Assembly: GCA_024277955.1 (NCBI GenBank)
Contig: JAJRUE010000136.1
Location: 1 to 5,736, forward strand
Length of the DNA: 5,736 nt
DNA from: Alphaproteobacteria bacterium
Lineage (GTDB): Bacteria; Pseudomonadota; Alphaproteobacteria; Rhodobacterales; Rhodobacteraceae
Reading direction: 5' to 3'
Position 1 is the stretch's first letter; each line of letters opens with the position of its first letter. The notes beneath the pieces are model-generated. The model was not told the DNA's origin. It made no database searches and worked only from the letters and a program-made list of their open reading frames with translations. Shown here piece after piece: positions 1 to 5,660 of this stretch. A program made the translations under genes and the position numbers.

Positions 1-1349
1 CCGAACATGCCCTTCATGGCCTGTTTCAGCATGCCGCCCTTGCCCATGCGCCCCATCTTTTTCATCATGTCCGCCATCTGGCGGTGCATCTTGAGCAGCT
101 TGTTGAGTTCGGAGACTTCGAGGCCGGCGCCGCGCGCGATGCGTTTCTTGCGGCTGGCCTGAAGGATCTGCGGGTTGGCGCGTTCGCGCTTGGTCATCGA
201 CTGGATCAGCGCGATCTGGCGGCGGATGATACTGTCGTCGAAACCGGCGGCCTCCACCTGTTTCTTCATCTTGCCCATGCCCGGCATCATCCCCATGATG
301 CCTTCCATTCCGCCCATCTTCTGCATCTGTTCGAGCTGCATCTTCAGGTCGTTCATGTTGAAGCGGCCCTTCTGGAAGCGCCGCATCATCCGTTCGGCCT
401 GTTCGGCCTCGATGGTTTCCTGGGCCTTTTCGACGAGGCTGACGATGTCGCCCATCCCGAGGATGCGCCCGGCGATGCGCTCGGGGTGGAACTCTTCCAG
501 CGCGTCCATCTTTTCGCCGAGGCCGACGAACTTGATCGGCTTGCCGGTGACCGCGCGCATGGAAAGCGCGGCCCCGCCGCGCCCGTCGCCGTCCATCCGG
601 GTGAGAACCACGCCGGAAATGCCGATCTTGTCGTCGAATTCCTGCGCCACCTCGACGGCGACCTGGCCGGTGAGCCCGTCGACCACCAGCAGGGTTTCGC
701 GCGGGCTCACAGCGTTGCGGACGTCCTCGACTTCCTGCATCAGGGTTTCGTCGATGTGCAGGCGGCCGGCGGTGTCCAGCATGTAGACGTCATAGCCGCC
801 CATCGTGGCCTGTTGCCTGGCGCGCTTGGCGATGTCGACGGGTTTCTGGCCGGGCACGATCGGCAGCGTGTCGACACCGATCTGCTGGCCGAGAACGGCG
901 AGCTGTTCCATGGCGGCGGGGCGGTAGACGTCGAGCGAGGCCATCAGCACCCGCTTGCCTTCCTTTTCCTTCAGCCGTTTGGCGATCTTGCCGGTGGTGG
1001 TGGTCTTGCCGCCGCCCTGCAGGCCGACCATCAGGATCGGGGCGGGCGGGTTGTCGACCTTGAGCGCGCCGGGCTCTTCGTCGTCGCCCTGAAGCACGCG
1101 CACCAGTTCGTCGTGCACGATCTTGACCACCTGCTGGCCCGGCGTGACCGACTTGGTGACCGCCTGGCCGGTGGCCTTGTCCTGGATCGCCTTCACGAAA
1201 TCGCGCGCCACCGGCAGCGAGACGTCGGCTTCGAGCAGCGCGACGCGCACTTCGCGCAGGGCGGTTTTCACGTCGTCTTCGGAAAGCGCGCCCTGTTTGG
1301 TCAGCCGGTCGAAGACACCGCCGAGGCGTTCCGAGAGGTTCTCAAACAT
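1..1349 (-). CDS. ffh: Signal recognition particle protein Ffh (SRP54 GTPase), C-terminus cut by window edge
   Basis: Ffh binds 4.5S RNA and signal sequences emerging from the ribosome and delivers nascent membrane proteins to FtsY at the inner membrane. The reading frame stays open from the ATG at 1349 to the left edge, giving 449 codons without the stop; alphaproteobacterial Ffh is about 500 residues, so roughly 50 are missing. Visible in order: N domain (about 1-95, starting MFENLSERLGGVFDRL), P-loop GLQGGGKTT (109-117, Lys115), DVYRPAA (140-146), DTAGR (192-196), VVDGLTGQ (222-229), TRMDGDGRGG (250-259), GLGEK (276-280), then the methionine-rich M domain with the RNA-binding SRKKRIARGAG (399-409) and many Met residues towards the edge. 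GAAAGGG at 1358-1364 lies 8 bases before the ATG; an in-frame GTG two codons upstream is too close to it. Identification is secure. Confidence 0.98.
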   Translation of the reverse strand, partial: MFENLSERLGGVFDRLTKQGALSEDDVKTALREVRVALLEADVSLPVARDFVKAIQDKATGQAVTKSVTPGQQVVKIVHDELVRVLQGDDEEPGALKVDNPPAPILMVGLQGGGKTTTTGKIAKRLKEKEGKRVLMASLDVYRPAAMEQLAVLGQQIGVDTLPIVPGQKPVDIAKRARQQATMGGYDVYMLDTAGRLHIDETLMQEVEDVRNAVSPRETLLVVDGLTGQVAVEVAQEFDDKIGISGVVLTRMDGDGRGGAALSMRAVTGKPIKFVGLGEKMDALEEFHPERIAGRILGMGDIVSLVEKAQETIEAEQAERMMRRFQKGRFNMNDLKMQLEQMQKMGGMEGIMGMMPGMGKMKKQVEAAGFDDSIIRRQIALIQSMTKRERANPQILQASRKKRIARGAGLEVSELNKLLKMHRQMADMMKKMGRMGKGGMLKQAMKGMF

Positions 1350-1385
1350 ATGCACGGCCCTTTCGTCCGGTTGCGGGATGCCCCC

Positions 1386-1414
1386 CATATGGGAAGCGGC
1401 GGCTCAAAGCACAA
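1386..1414 (-). promoter_or_regulatory. Candidate sigma-70 promoter of ffh
   Basis: Read on the minus strand, TTGTGC (1409-1414) is followed after exactly 17 bases by CATATG (1386-1391). Both boxes are only partial matches to the consensus, but the TTG-rich -35 and the spacing fit alphaproteobacterial promoters. Transcription would start near 1379-1380, leaving a leader of about 30 bases before the ffh ATG. The -35 box lies inside the proximal copy of the direct repeat at 1405-1458. No other pair in the gap looked better by eye. Confidence 0.35.
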
Positions 1415-1458
1415 ACGCACCAGTGGGCGTCTGCAAACGAAAAGCGCGCCAGTGGGCG
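1405..1458. repeat. Two tandem direct repeats upstream of ffh (25 bases, 29-base period)
   Basis: Bases 1405-1429 and 1434-1458 match at 20 of 25 positions with a 29-base period. Both share the identical core CCAGTGGGCG (1420-1429 and 1449-1458) and a leading CAAA. The period is close to, but not exactly, three helical turns. The copy nearer ffh overlaps the candidate -35 box. This would suit a regulator binding the ffh promoter, but no known site is recognised. Confidence 0.5.
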
Positions 1459-1496
1459 CAACGCGCTGACTGACGGCGATCCCCATGGTGGCGGGG

Positions 1497-1520
1497 ACCG
1501 GAAGTTTGACGGCTTCCGGT
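1497..1520. repeat. Perfect 8-bp inverted repeat in the ffh/glycosyltransferase gap
   Basis: ACCGGAAG (1497-1504) and CTTCCGGT (1513-1520) are exact reverse complements around an 8-base spacer. Neither side is followed by a T-run, so it is not a normal intrinsic terminator, and no gene ends nearby. It may be an operator or an RNA hairpin in a leader; function unknown. Confidence 0.5.
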
Positions 1521-1591
1521 TGTTGGCGGGCTGATACGCGCGGGGGCGGGGCGAGTCAAGTGTCCGCGCCGCGCGGGCGCGCGACGCGGTG

Positions 1592-1624
1592 CCTCCGGCG
1601 GGGATATTTGCGGACAGAAGAAGG
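1592..1624 (+). repeat. AT-cored intergenic element, copy 1
   Basis: A CCTCCGGCGGGG block, a short AT core (ATATTT), then CGGACAGAAGAAGG. From memory, stretches of this shape recur at gene boundaries in Rhodobacteraceae genomes. A related, inverted copy lies at 5624-5656. TCCG (1594-1597) and CGGA (1611-1614) can pair across the AT core. An upstream ATG at 1589, in frame with the glycosyltransferase, would translate this element into protein, which argues against that start. Confidence 0.4.
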
Positions 1625-1666
1625 CGGGGCGCTTTTCTTGTGCGGCCCCATGGGTATGGTCGGGGG

Positions 1667-2446
1667 ATGGACCAAGGCGTGATCTACGTGGCCACGGGGG
1701 CCGATTATCTGGAGCTGGCGGTGGCATCGGCCGAAAGCCTGCGGGCGGTGGCGCCGGGGCTGGCGGTGGATCTGTTCACCGATCAGGAGGTGGCGCCGGG
1801 CGGGCTGTTTGACGCGGTGCATCCGGTGGGGCGCGTGCACGACCGCGCCAAGTTGGAGTGCATGGCCCAAAGCCGGTTCGAACGCACGCTTTATCTGGAT
1901 TGCGATACGCTGGTGGTGGGTGACCCGGCGCCGGGTTTTGGCGTGCTCGAACGCTTTGATCTGGCCCTGGCCCACGAGGTGCGCCGCGCCTGGGGGCTTG
2001 TCCGCGAGGGGCTGGACGAGACGACTCCTTCGGTGTTTCCGCAGCTCAATTCCGGTGTGGTGTTTTTCCGGATGAACGGCGCGGTAAGGGCATTTCTGCG
2101 GGATTGGGCCAGGCGGTATCACGCCAGCGGGCAGGGGCGCGATCAGGTGGTGCTGAAAGACATGCTGTGGCGGGGGGATCACGGGGTGCGGTTCTGGGTG
2201 CTGCCGCCGGAATACAACCTGCGCCGGCTGACCTTGCTGGATGCCTGGGAGCCGCTGGATGCGCGCGTGAAGATCATCCATTCGCACCGGCTGCTGGATC
2301 ATGTACGCCACCCCGGCGCGCCGCGGATCACGACGCTGGCCGGGGTGCTTGAAGCGGAACGCCGCGCCCTGGCTGGCGAATGGGACGATCTGGGCATCGA
2401 CGGCGATGGCCGCCCCTTGTGGTTGATCGAGGGGCCCGAGGGTTAG
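1667..2446 (+). CDS. Putative glycosyltransferase, GT-A fold, GT8-like
   Basis: A 259-residue protein predicted to move a sugar from a nucleotide-sugar donor to an unknown acceptor in the cytoplasm. It opens with a Rossmann-like strand and helix (VIYVATGADYLELAVASA, about 5-22), followed by the metal/nucleotide-binding DxD motif in YLDCDTLVVGD (Asp78-Cys79-Asp80), then QLNSGVVFF (126-134), a segment placed after the DxD in GT8 and related enzymes, and a late IIHSH (203-207) that may supply the metal-binding histidine. No signal peptide or membrane segment is seen. The ATG at 1667 puts the first strand right at the N-terminus. A longer frame from 1589 adds a basic tail encoded by the AT-cored element and is less likely. 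The ribosome binding site is poor: a G-run directly abuts the ATG. It stands alone, facing away from ffh and ending at a terminator. Acceptor and exact CAZy family cannot be told. Confidence 0.8.
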   Translation: MDQGVIYVATGADYLELAVASAESLRAVAPGLAVDLFTDQEVAPGGLFDAVHPVGRVHDRAKLECMAQSRFERTLYLDCDTLVVGDPAPGFGVLERFDLALAHEVRRAWGLVREGLDETTPSVFPQLNSGVVFFRMNGAVRAFLRDWARRYHASGQGRDQVVLKDMLWRGDHGVRFWVLPPEYNLRRLTLLDAWEPLDARVKIIHSHRLLDHVRHPGAPRITTLAGVLEAERRALAGEWDDLGIDGDGRPLWLIEGPEG

Positions 2447-2501
2447 GGGCCCCATCGGCAGGAATGGCGCTTCATCTCGGCGGTGCGGGCCGCTCGCTTG
2501 C

Positions 2502-2522
2502 AAAAGGGAAGCACCCTTTTTT
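2502..2522. terminator. Bidirectional intrinsic terminator between convergent genes
   Basis: AAAAGGG (2502-2508) pairs with CCCTTTT (2514-2520) around a 5-base loop and is followed by two more Ts, giving a T6 run on the plus strand. On the minus strand the same stem ends in TTTT. It lies 55 bases after the glycosyltransferase stop and about 90 bases beyond the doxX stop, so it can end both convergent transcripts. Confidence 0.8.
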
Positions 2523-2549
2523 GGGCGCGGCTGGGGCCTCTGATATATC
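2521..2549 (+). promoter_or_regulatory. Promoter-like sequence pointing antisense into doxX
   Basis: TTGGGC (2521-2526), a 17-base spacer and TATATC (2544-2549) resemble a sigma-70 promoter on the plus strand. The AT-rich GATATATC palindrome at 2542-2549 stands out in GC-rich DNA. A transcript from it would run antisense to the end of doxX. It may be chance: the -35 box also uses the last Ts of the terminator. Confidence 0.2.
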
Positions 2550-2612
2550 GTGCCTTTCGTGCTGGCGGCGCAGGTCGGTCGGGTTTTGGCTTGGGGCGCC
2601 GGGGCTGAGCAC

Positions 2613-2996
2613 TCAGGCCGCGCCGGGTCGTCCGACCGGCAGATCCCGGCGGTGGGAATAGGTGACCCAGGCGGCGATCAGCCCAAGCACGACCGCGGGC
2701 AGGCTGGTGGCCATGCCAAGCACCAGCGCGTGCGCCAGAACCGCGCCGATCATGGTCGCCAGCAGGATGGCGGCGGCCAGGCCGCGCAGGCCGGGAACCC
2801 ACAACAGGATCGCCGCGCCGACTTCGATCAGGCCGGTCAGGTAGCGAAACCACTGGCCCAGCCCGACATTGTCGAAGACCTGCACCATCATGTCGGCGCC
2901 GGCCAGCTTGAACAGGCCTGCCGCCGCGAAGGCCAGCGTCAGAAGGGTTCGTGCAGAGATATCTGCAAGGTTGGATGTCCGGTTGGCGGTTGTCAT
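2613..2996 (-). CDS. DoxX family membrane protein
   Basis: A 127-residue inner-membrane protein with four predicted membrane segments, roughly residues 17-33, 52-68, 72-93 and 97-113, as usual for the DoxX family (about 130-140 residues). The N-terminal half has the family pattern of a Leu/Ala-rich helix ending in GLFKLAG, then a QWFRYLTGLIEVGAAILLW segment with the conserved Glu58; a short basic tail follows. GAAAGGA sits about 8 bases before the ATG at 2996, and translation upstream of it in the same frame gives only Arg/Pro-rich non-family sequence. It lies 86 bases downstream of azoR on the same strand, probably cotranscribed. DoxX proteins have been linked to redox and thiol or quinone stress (CatD and MhqP in Bacillus, a DoxX complex in Mycobacterium), which fits this neighbour. 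The biochemical activity is not known. Confidence 0.88.
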   Translation of the reverse strand: MTTANRTSNLADISARTLLTLAFAAAGLFKLAGADMMVQVFDNVGLGQWFRYLTGLIEVGAAILLWVPGLRGLAAAILLATMIGAVLAHALVLGMATSLPAVVLGLIAAWVTYSHRRDLPVGRPGAA

Positions 2997-3022
2997 CTGT
3001 CTGTTCCTTTCAAGAATGGGTG

Positions 3023-3037
3023 TGCCGGCGCCCGGCA
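3023..3037. repeat. Small hairpin in the azoR-doxX gap
   Basis: TGCCGG (3023-3028) and CCGGCA (3032-3037) form a perfect 6-bp GC-rich stem with a 3-base loop between azoR and doxX. There is no T-run, so termination is unlikely. It could slow RNA decay or set relative expression of the two genes, but in DNA this GC-rich a stem of this size may be chance. Confidence 0.35.
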
Positions 3038-3082
3038 GGGATGCGCGGAGGCGTCGCGATGCGGGCCGGGGTGGCGTGGTTC

Positions 3083-3676
3083 TCAGGCCGCCAGGCTGTC
3101 CGCCCGCGCCTGCGCCGCGGCGATCGAGGCCTCGGCGTCGGTCGCCAGGGCATCGGCGGCAATGACGGTGACATCGTCGATGCCGTTGAACCTCAGAACC
3201 TGGCGCAGGTAGGGGGTTGCGAAATCCAGCTCTGATCCGGCGCCGGTCCCGCCCGAGGCCATCGCGACGATGGCCCGTTTGCCCGACAGCAGGCCTTTCG
3301 GGCCGGTTTGCGTGTAGGCAAAGGTGCGCCCCACGCGGGTCACCAGATCGATCCACGCCTTCAGCGATGCGGACACCCCGAAATTGTAGACCGGCAGGCC
3401 GATCACCAACGTGTCGGCGGCCACCAGTTCGTCGACCAGCCGGTCGGACAGGGCCAGTTCATCGACCTGCTGCGGGCTGCGCTCTGCGGGCGCGGTGAAA
3501 TTGGCCTGGATCCAGGCTTCGGTCACCTGCGGGAGCGGGTCGGTCAGATCTCGCTGCGTGACATGGGCCCCCGGATAGGCCGCCCTGAGCCGGGCGATGA
3601 TGCGTTCGGTCAGGGCGCGCGAAACCGATGCGGCGTGGCGGGCTGATGAATCGATGCGAAGGATTTTGTGGGTCAT
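3083..3676 (-). CDS. azoR: FMN-dependent NADH-azoreductase / quinone reductase
   Basis: A 197-residue cytoplasmic flavodoxin-like enzyme of the AzoR family (usually about 200 residues). Members use FMN and NAD(P)H for two-electron reduction of quinones and azo compounds. It begins with the strand KILRIDSSAR (4-13), whose Ser10-Ser11 and following S-x-S contact the FMN phosphate. The signature PVYNFG (95-100) is followed by SLKAWIDLVTRVGRTF (104-119), matching the family's P-x-YNF...LK-x-WID...R-x-G-x-TF. ASGGTGAG (140-147) occupies the second FMN-contact loop, and PYLRQVLRFNGI (155-166) matches the family's Y-L-R...F-x-G-I helix. The ATG at 3676 has AGGAAAGG 7 bases upstream; the longer frame reading back through lysR is a shadow. 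It is divergent from lysR and followed by doxX, probably as one operon. Its ribosome binding site is one arm of a perfect inverted repeat, suggesting control of translation or an operator. Confidence 0.93.
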   Translation of the reverse strand: MTHKILRIDSSARHAASVSRALTERIIARLRAAYPGAHVTQRDLTDPLPQVTEAWIQANFTAPAERSPQQVDELALSDRLVDELVAADTLVIGLPVYNFGVSASLKAWIDLVTRVGRTFAYTQTGPKGLLSGKRAIVAMASGGTGAGSELDFATPYLRQVLRFNGIDDVTVIAADALATDAEASIAAAQARADSLAA

Positions 3677-3683
3677 GATCTTG

Positions 3684-3708
3684 CCTTTCCTGTGTGTCAG
3701 AGGAAAGG
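3684..3708 (-). promoter_or_regulatory. Inverted repeat overlapping the azoR ribosome binding site
   Basis: CCTTTCCT (3684-3691) and AGGAAAGG (3701-3708) are perfect 8-base reverse complements with a 9-base loop. In the azoR mRNA the 3' arm reads AGGAAAGG and is itself the Shine-Dalgarno sequence, 7 bases before the ATG. A folded leader would hide the ribosome binding site. It could instead be a DNA operator. Confidence 0.5.
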
Positions 3709-3715
3709 TATCCAT

Positions 3716-3740
3716 TGCACCAGCGAACAAAACTGGCGCA
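3716..3740. promoter_or_regulatory. Candidate LysR-type operator in the divergent promoter region
   Basis: TGCACCAG (3716-3723) and CTGGCGCA (3733-3740) form a dyad matching at 7 of 8 pairs with a 9-base spacer, near the middle of the azoR/lysR gap. CGAACA is also repeated at 3724-3729 and 3743-3748. TTGCAC at 3715-3720 could serve as a -35 for lysR, although its -10 is weak. Regulators of this family commonly bind such dyads between themselves and a divergent target. No promoter boxes here are convincing. Confidence 0.4.
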
Positions 3741-3783
3741 TTCGAACAGGTGGTGTGCGGGTGCGCACGAAAAGGCAAGATCC

Positions 3784-3790
3784 GGGGAGG
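3784..3790 (+). promoter_or_regulatory. Ribosome binding site deciding the lysR-type gene start
   Basis: GGGGAGG is a strong Shine-Dalgarno sequence. It directly abuts the ATG at 3791 but is 6 bases from the ATG at 3797, so the second, in-frame ATG is the probable start. Confidence 0.7.
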
Positions 3791-3796
3791 ATGCCG

Positions 3797-4678
3797 ATGC
3801 AAGACGCAAGCTGGGATGAGATCCGGACGGCTTACGCGGTTGCGCGTGCCGGCACCGTCAGCGGCGCGGCGGCGGCCCTTGGCGTGCACCATGCCACGGT
3901 GATCCGGCATGTGGCCGCGCTGGAAACGCGGCTGGGCGTGCGGCTGTTTCAGCGCCATGCGCGGGGCTATACCCCGACCGAGGCCGGGCAGGATCTGCTG
4001 CGCGTGGCGGCGGCGACCGACGAACAGCTGACCCAGATGATAGGGCGGCTGCGCGGGCAGGGGGCCGAGGTTTCGGGCGAACTGATCGTCACCGCGGTCA
4101 ATGGCCTGTCCGGGCTGATGGTGCCGGCGCTTGCGCGGTTCCGCGATCTCCACCCCGAGGTTTCGGTCCGCTACCTGTCTGATAGCCGCCTGTTCCGGCT
4201 GGAATACGGCGAAGCCCATGTCGCGGTGCGCGCAGGCGTTCGGCCGAGCGACCCGGACAATGTGGTGCAGCCGTTTTTCGAACTGCGCGCCCATCTGTGC
4301 GCCGCGCGCAGCTATGCCGAACGGTTCGGCCTGCCGGAAACCGAAGCCGACCTGGCACACCATCGCTTTGTCGGCCCGGCTGATGACGCCCACCGGGCGC
4401 CGATTTCAGTCTGGCTGCGTGACAACGTGCCGGCGGAAAACATCGTGTTTCGCGCCAGCGAAGGCGACGAACGGGTGGCTGCGGTGCGGGCGGGCGCGGG
4501 GATCGGCTTTGCCACGGAAAGCCAGATTGCCGCGGACCCGGACCTGTTGCCGGTGCTGCAACCGCACCCCGGCTGGGTGTCGCCGATCTGGCTGGTCACC
4601 CATGTGGACCTGCACCGCAGCCCCAAGGTTCAGGCGATCGTCAAGTTCCTGAAGCAAGAGGCGGCAGGATGGCGCTGA
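3797..4678 (+). CDS. LysR-family transcriptional regulator
   Basis: A 293-residue DNA-binding regulator of usual family length (about 300). The N-terminal winged helix-turn-helix spans about residues 5-64: the helix pair is GTVSGAAAALGVHHATVIRH (19-38) followed by VAALETRLGVRLFQR, with the RGYTPTEAG wing (56-64). The recognition helix has HHATVIRHVAALE instead of the more usual Q-P-A-V-S-R-Q-I pattern; this His-rich, T-V-x-R-H form marks a LysR subgroup. A linker helix (65-88) leads to the effector-binding domain, starting SGELIVTAVNGLSGLMVP and including an RAGAGIGFATES segment typical of these folds. The ligand is unknown. The 3797 ATG is chosen for its spacing from GGGGAGG. It is divergent from azoR, with operator-like repeats between, and its last 10 bases overlap the start of the transporter gene. 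It probably controls azoR-doxX and its own operon. Confidence 0.93.
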   Translation: MQDASWDEIRTAYAVARAGTVSGAAAALGVHHATVIRHVAALETRLGVRLFQRHARGYTPTEAGQDLLRVAAATDEQLTQMIGRLRGQGAEVSGELIVTAVNGLSGLMVPALARFRDLHPEVSVRYLSDSRLFRLEYGEAHVAVRAGVRPSDPDNVVQPFFELRAHLCAARSYAERFGLPETEADLAHHRFVGPADDAHRAPISVWLRDNVPAENIVFRASEGDERVAAVRAGAGIGFATESQIAADPDLLPVLQPHPGWVSPIWLVTHVDLHRSPKVQAIVKFLKQEAAGWR

Positions 4679-5568
4679 GCGACGCGGCAGGACTGTCGGC
4701 ACGGGCGCGCGGGCATCTCGCGATGCTGCTGTTTTCGGCGCTGGTGGGGGGATCCTTCGCGCTTGGCTCGATGGTGGCCAACGATGTTGCGCCGGCGGCG
4801 CTCAATGCGGCGCGTTTCGCGATTGCTTCGGGGATCATCGGGGTGGCGGCGATGCGGCGCGGCATCCCGGTCAGCGCGCTGCGCGCGCCGTGGCGCTACC
4901 TGGTGCTGGGGGGGCTGTTCGCGGGGTATTTCGTGCTGATGTTCGAAGGCCTCAAGACCGCCCCACCGGTTTCGACTGCGGCGGTGTTCACCCTGACCCC
5001 GATCATGGCCGCGGGGTTCGGCTGGCTGTTGCTGCGTCAGGTGCTGACCGGCCGGATGGCGGCGGCGCTGGCGATTGGCGGCGTCGGGGCGCTCTGGGTG
5101 ATCTTTCGCGCCGATCTGGGGGCGCTTGTCGCGCTGGACATCGGCCGGGGCGAAGCGATTTTTCTGGCCGGCGCCGCGCTGCACGCGCTTTACACGCCGA
5201 TGGTGCGGCTGTTGAACCGCGGGGAAGCGCCGGTGGTGTTCACCTTCGGGATGCTGCTGGCGGGGTTGCTGGTGCTCACGGTCTATGGCTGGGGCGGTAT
5301 CCGCACGACCGACTGGACAGGGCTGCCGGCGCGGGTCTGGGTGGCGCTGCTCTATCTGTCGATCGCCGCCAGTTCGATGACCTTCGTGCTGTTGCAGTTC
5401 GCGACGCTGCACCTGCCGTCGTCCAAGGTGATGGCCTATACCTACCTGACCCCAAGCTGGGTCATCCTGTGGGAAATCGCCCTGGGCCACGGAGCGCCGC
5501 GCGGGCTGGTGCTGGTCGGGGTGGGGCTGACGGTGGTGGCGCTGGTGATGCTGCTGAAAGACGATTGA
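4669..5568 (+). CDS. EamA/DMT-superfamily transporter (RhaT/YdcZ-like permease)
   Basis: A 299-residue inner-membrane protein with about ten predicted hydrophobic helices, arranged as two EamA repeats (roughly 15-147 and 160-297), the standard length for this family. Typical features are the first helix LLFSALVGGSFALGS, the ARFAIASGIIG helix, the APPVSTAAVFTLTPIMAA segment at the end of the first repeat, and the matching LPSSKVMAYTYLTPSWVILWE segment in the second. Members export amino acids, metabolites or drugs; the substrate cannot be read from sequence. The ATG lies inside the end of the lysR-type gene (10-base overlap), with AGAGG 7 bases upstream, so the two are translationally coupled. 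Next to azoreductase and DoxX genes, efflux of a quinone, aromatic or electrophile product is a plausible guess. A longer minus-strand frame across it is an Arg/His/Gln-rich shadow. Confidence 0.93.
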   Translation: MALSDAAGLSARARGHLAMLLFSALVGGSFALGSMVANDVAPAALNAARFAIASGIIGVAAMRRGIPVSALRAPWRYLVLGGLFAGYFVLMFEGLKTAPPVSTAAVFTLTPIMAAGFGWLLLRQVLTGRMAAALAIGGVGALWVIFRADLGALVALDIGRGEAIFLAGAALHALYTPMVRLLNRGEAPVVFTFGMLLAGLLVLTVYGWGGIRTTDWTGLPARVWVALLYLSIAASSMTFVLLQFATLHLPSSKVMAYTYLTPSWVILWEIALGHGAPRGLVLVGVGLTVVALVMLLKDD

Positions 5569-5623
5569 AACGGCCCCATCGCCGGCACTCCCAAGCCGCG
5601 GCCCAGGATAGCTGTCGGCCCTC

Positions 5624-5656
5624 TGTCTTTCCTCTTGCCGAAAATACCTTCGGGGG
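5624..5656 (-). repeat. AT-cored intergenic element, copy 2 (inverted relative to copy 1)
   Basis: On the minus strand CCCCCGAAGG is followed by TATTTTCGG and a purine-rich AAGAGGAAAGAC tail, the same GC block, AT core and purine tail order as 1592-1624. CCGAA (5638-5642) and TTCGG (5649-5653) form a small perfect stem. The match to copy 1 is approximate, with small gaps. Confidence 0.35.
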
Positions 5657-5660
5657 TGAA

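Larger units (their letters stand above)
1350..1666. other. 317-base divergent intergenic region between ffh and the glycosyltransferase gene
   Basis: No convincing gene lies here. Short open frames on both strands lack a recognisable protein or a well-placed ribosome binding site. From left to right it holds the ffh ribosome binding site and candidate promoter, a pair of direct repeats, a perfect 8-bp stem-loop, a very GC-rich stretch around 1540-1590, and an AT-cored family element just before the glycosyltransferase start. A promoter for the glycosyltransferase gene is expected in the right half, but I cannot identify one confidently. TATGGT at 1655-1660 is a possible -10 box, without a good -35. 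Confidence 0.6.
3677..3782. repeat. 12-bp perfect inverted repeat framing the azoR/lysR divergent region
   Basis: GATCTTGCCTTT at 3677-3688 and its exact reverse complement AAAGGCAAGATC at 3771-3782 sit at the two ends of the 120-base gap. As a result, both genes carry the identical AAAGGCAAGATC on their sense strand. In azoR it includes part of the ribosome binding site and ends directly before the ATG; in lysR it ends just before the GGGGAGG ribosome binding site. A 12-base perfect match in so short a region is very unlikely by chance. Confidence 0.75.

Noticed and set aside
1005..1022. Ffh P-loop reads GLQGGGKTT rather than the GSG or GAG form
   Set aside because: That position is a variable small residue in SRP GTPases and the catalytic Gly, Lys and Thr are intact, so it is not a defect.
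84..1469. 461-codon open frame on the plus strand, rich in His, Leu and Asp
   Set aside because: It is antisense to ffh, whose full set of SRP GTPase motifs is present on the other strand; GC-rich codon bias creates such shadows.
1301..1486. Small minus-strand frame overlapping the ffh start (61 codons)
   Set aside because: It overlaps the ffh 5' end in another frame, covers the direct repeats and the candidate promoter, and has no good ribosome binding site.
1589..1666. Earlier ATG for the glycosyltransferase (26 extra residues)
   Set aside because: The extra residues are basic, encoded by an intergenic AT-cored element, and precede what is already the first core strand.
2447..2612. Possible 4.5S/SRP RNA gene in the convergent gap
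   Set aside because: I looked for the conserved GGAAGG-loop hairpin of SRP RNA and did not find it; the only clear structure is the terminator.
3677..4393. Long N-terminal extension of the azoR frame back through the lysR-type gene
   Set aside because: The extension is antisense to lysR, and the ATG at 3676 has a good ribosome binding site and starts exactly at the family's first strand.
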